Below are positions 14,151-15,338 of a DNA stretch of 15,338 bases, in pieces. The stretch comes from Phycisphaerae bacterium. GTDB lineage: Bacteria > Planctomycetota > Phycisphaerae > Phycisphaerales > Phycisphaeraceae. The stretch lies in contig NZCH01000052.1 of assembly GCA_002688155.1 (NCBI GenBank), positions 1 through 15,338 of the forward strand. Reading direction: 5' to 3'. A program made the translations under genes and the position numbers. The notes under the pieces were generated by a model. That model made no database searches. It was given only the letters and a program-made list of their open reading frames with translations, and was not told the DNA's origin. Numbering within the stretch: position 1 is the stretch's first letter; each line of letters opens with the position of its first letter.

Positions 14151-14896
14151 ATACGCGGTTGCGTGCGGCGGCCGAGCGGTTGTGTGAAAACGGCGCGCAG
14201 GGCGAGGAGCAAATCGTCCTGACGAACCCGGATGCACGCCACAACCTTGGTGTGGGTGTTGTGCATCCGGTGAAGTTGACGATTCAGGGAAGCGCCGGTT
14301 ACTTTTGCATGGGCCTGTGCGATTCGCCGACCGTGCACGTAACGGGCAACGTGGGCTGGGGATTTGCGGACAATTTGCTTTCAGGTGCGATGGAGGTCGA
14401 CGGCAACGCAGGTGCGGTGTGCGGCGTGGCCATACGTGACGGCCGCATCCTCGTGCATGGCAACGTCGGAAGCCGGGCCGGGCAGGTCATGAAAGGCGGA
14501 TCGATCGTATGCCGCGGTGACGCCGGCTACCGCGCCGGGTCAATGATGATGGGCGGCGTGCTCATCGTGTTGGGCAGCGCTGCCGAGGCGCTGGGCGAGT
14601 TCATGATGGACGGCGAAATCTACGTCGCCGGTGCCATCGCCAGCCTCGGCCAGGACGCGGTTCAAACAGACCTGCGCGACGGCGATGCGGAAAAGATTGC
14701 CGACATCCTTGGGCAACACCGCGTCGACTCGCCAATCGCGCCGGGCCAGTTCAAGAAATTTATCTCCGACCAGCGCGCGCTGCGTTACCAGGAGTATGAG
14801 TCAGGCGAACTGCTGTTCGACGAAGCACAGGAACAAAAGACCGAAGCGGTCACCGCCGATGGAAACCGCGATGTGATGACGTTTGATGCGGACTAA
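14108..14896 (+). CDS. mgsB: N-methylglutamate synthase, GXGXG-domain subunit
   Basis: This 262-aa protein is equivalent to the C-terminal beta-helix (GXGXG) domain of the glutamate synthase large subunit (GlxC/MgsB type). It shows the repeating Gly-rich turns of a right-handed beta-helix from about residue 65 to 180: VHVTGNVGWGFADNLLSG, GNAGAVCGVAIRDG, GNVGSRAGQVMKGG, GDAGYRAGSMMMGG and GEFMMDGEIYVAG. The domain is structural and couples the amidotransferase and FMN sites. The N-terminal part (residues 1-40) and the charged C-terminal tail are less conserved. The ATG at 14108 overlaps the end of mgsA by 43 bases, which suggests translational coupling. The stop codon is 13 bp before mgsC. Confidence 0.86.
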   Translation: MVQIDASELDVRAINTRLRAAAERLCENGAQGEEQIVLTNPDARHNLGVGVVHPVKLTIQGSAGYFCMGLCDSPTVHVTGNVGWGFADNLLSGAMEVDGNAGAVCGVAIRDGRILVHGNVGSRAGQVMKGGSIVCRGDAGYRAGSMMMGGVLIVLGSAAEALGEFMMDGEIYVAGAIASLGQDAVQTDLRDGDAEKIADILGQHRVDSPIAPGQFKKFISDQRALRYQEYESGELLFDEAQEQKTEAVTADGNRDVMTFDAD

Positions 14897-14909
14897 ATAC
14901 ACTACTCCC

Positions 14910-15338
14910 ATGATTCAAACCGCCGCCCCAAACCAGATCGCACCCACCGACTACTGGCAGCGCGAGGTCATCGCGGACATTCGCACGAAGAGCCAGATCG
15001 GCCGGTACCGCGTGCGCGGGTACGGCGCGTTTAAGACGTTGCCGACGTTTGATGACCTGACATTCGTGTTCCCCCCGGAGCGACTCGCGCAACTGGCCGA
15101 CATCGACGGCAAAGTCAATCTGCACACGACGCTGGGCGGACGGTACGCGAAAGTGCCGATCGAGAACGACATTCCGATTTCGATTTCCGCGATGAGTTAC
15201 GGCGCCCTGTCGAAGGCGACCAAAACGTCGATGGGCCTGGCGTCGGCGATGGTCGGCACTTCGACCAACACGGGCGAAGGCGGCATGTTGCCCGAGGAGC
15301 GCGCGGCCGCCAAACATATGATCTACCAGATCACGCCC
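14910..15338 (+). CDS. mgsC: N-methylglutamate synthase, FMN-binding glutamate-synthase-like subunit (partial)
   Basis: An ATG at 14910 opens a frame that runs uninterrupted for 143 codons to the end of the window. It starts MIQTAAPNQIAPTDYWQREV and contains RGYGAFKTLPTFDDLTFVF, then VPIENDIPISISAMSYGALS and GEGGMLPEER. The last two blocks are hallmarks of the FMN/Fe-S central domain of glutamate synthase (GltB2, GlxD/MgsC type), which binds FMN in a TIM barrel. It reduces the imine formed from 2-oxoglutarate and methylamine to N-methylglutamate. Only about the first third of the expected protein is present; the catalytic barrel and the Fe-S cysteines lie beyond the edge. It is in one operon with mgsA and mgsB. 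Confidence 0.87.
   Translation, partial: MIQTAAPNQIAPTDYWQREVIADIRTKSQIGRYRVRGYGAFKTLPTFDDLTFVFPPERLAQLADIDGKVNLHTTLGGRYAKVPIENDIPISISAMSYGALSKATKTSMGLASAMVGTSTNTGEGGMLPEERAAAKHMIYQITP

Noticed and set aside
14894..14903. TAAATA/TACACT as an internal promoter for mgsC
   Set aside because: It overlaps the mgsB stop codon, has no -35 partner, and tight gene spacing argues for one mgsABC transcript.
13185..15338. Ordinary NADPH-glutamate synthase broken into fragments by frameshifts
   Set aside because: Each piece has its own start codon and a family-typical length where complete, and the split matches the known GlxBCD/MgsABC arrangement.

Overview
The window is about 15.3 kb of GC-rich, gene-dense bacterial DNA. 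The best taxonomic clue is at the left edge. A truncated minus-strand gene begins with an N-terminal segment of the LEPR-XLL type (core LELLERRVLLSA), which is typical of secreted or surface proteins of Planctomycetes. A planctomycete, possibly of the Phycisphaerae, is therefore the favoured host. This is an inference from one short motif plus general gene content, with no rRNA or marker gene to confirm it.

Layout. Positions 1-1186 (minus strand) hold the start of the LEPR-XLL protein and a nucleotide-sugar epimerase. Positions 1455-5030 (plus strand) hold a TPR/membrane protein behind a good extended -10 promoter, a metallophosphoesterase fused to a HAD/soluble P-type-ATPase-like domain, and a protein with two tandem DUF3467 domains. 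Positions 5031-5674 are gene-poor and contain inverted repeats. Positions 5675-6061 encode the fluoride channel CrcB, convergent with the next block.

The right-hand 60% (6074-15338) is the core of the window. On the minus strand, in transcription order, lie a glutamine-synthetase-like gene (gmaS) and the four subunits of a heterotetrameric sarcosine-oxidase-like flavoenzyme in the order beta, delta, alpha, gamma (mgdABCD). Divergent from gmaS, on the plus strand, are the three parts of a split glutamate synthase: amidotransferase (mgsA), GXGXG domain (mgsB) and FMN domain (mgsC, cut by the window end). Together these match the complete gene set of the N-methylglutamate (NMG) pathway for monomethylamine. 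GmaS makes gamma-glutamylmethylamide from methylamine, glutamate and ATP. MgsABC transfers the methylamino group to 2-oxoglutarate, giving N-methylglutamate. MgdABCD oxidises N-methylglutamate back to glutamate and releases a one-carbon unit, as formaldehyde or methylene-tetrahydrofolate. The net effect is use of methylamine as a nitrogen source and perhaps as a C1 or energy source.

The divergent gmaS/mgsA intergenic region (12952-13184) carries a TTGACA -35 element for gmaS and clear Shine-Dalgarno sequences for both genes. Further possible control points are the 303-bp gmaS-mgdA gap, which has a -10-like element, and the mgdA-mgdB gap, which has a GC-rich hairpin and a 12-bp palindrome. No transposon, CRISPR array, tRNA or rRNA was seen.
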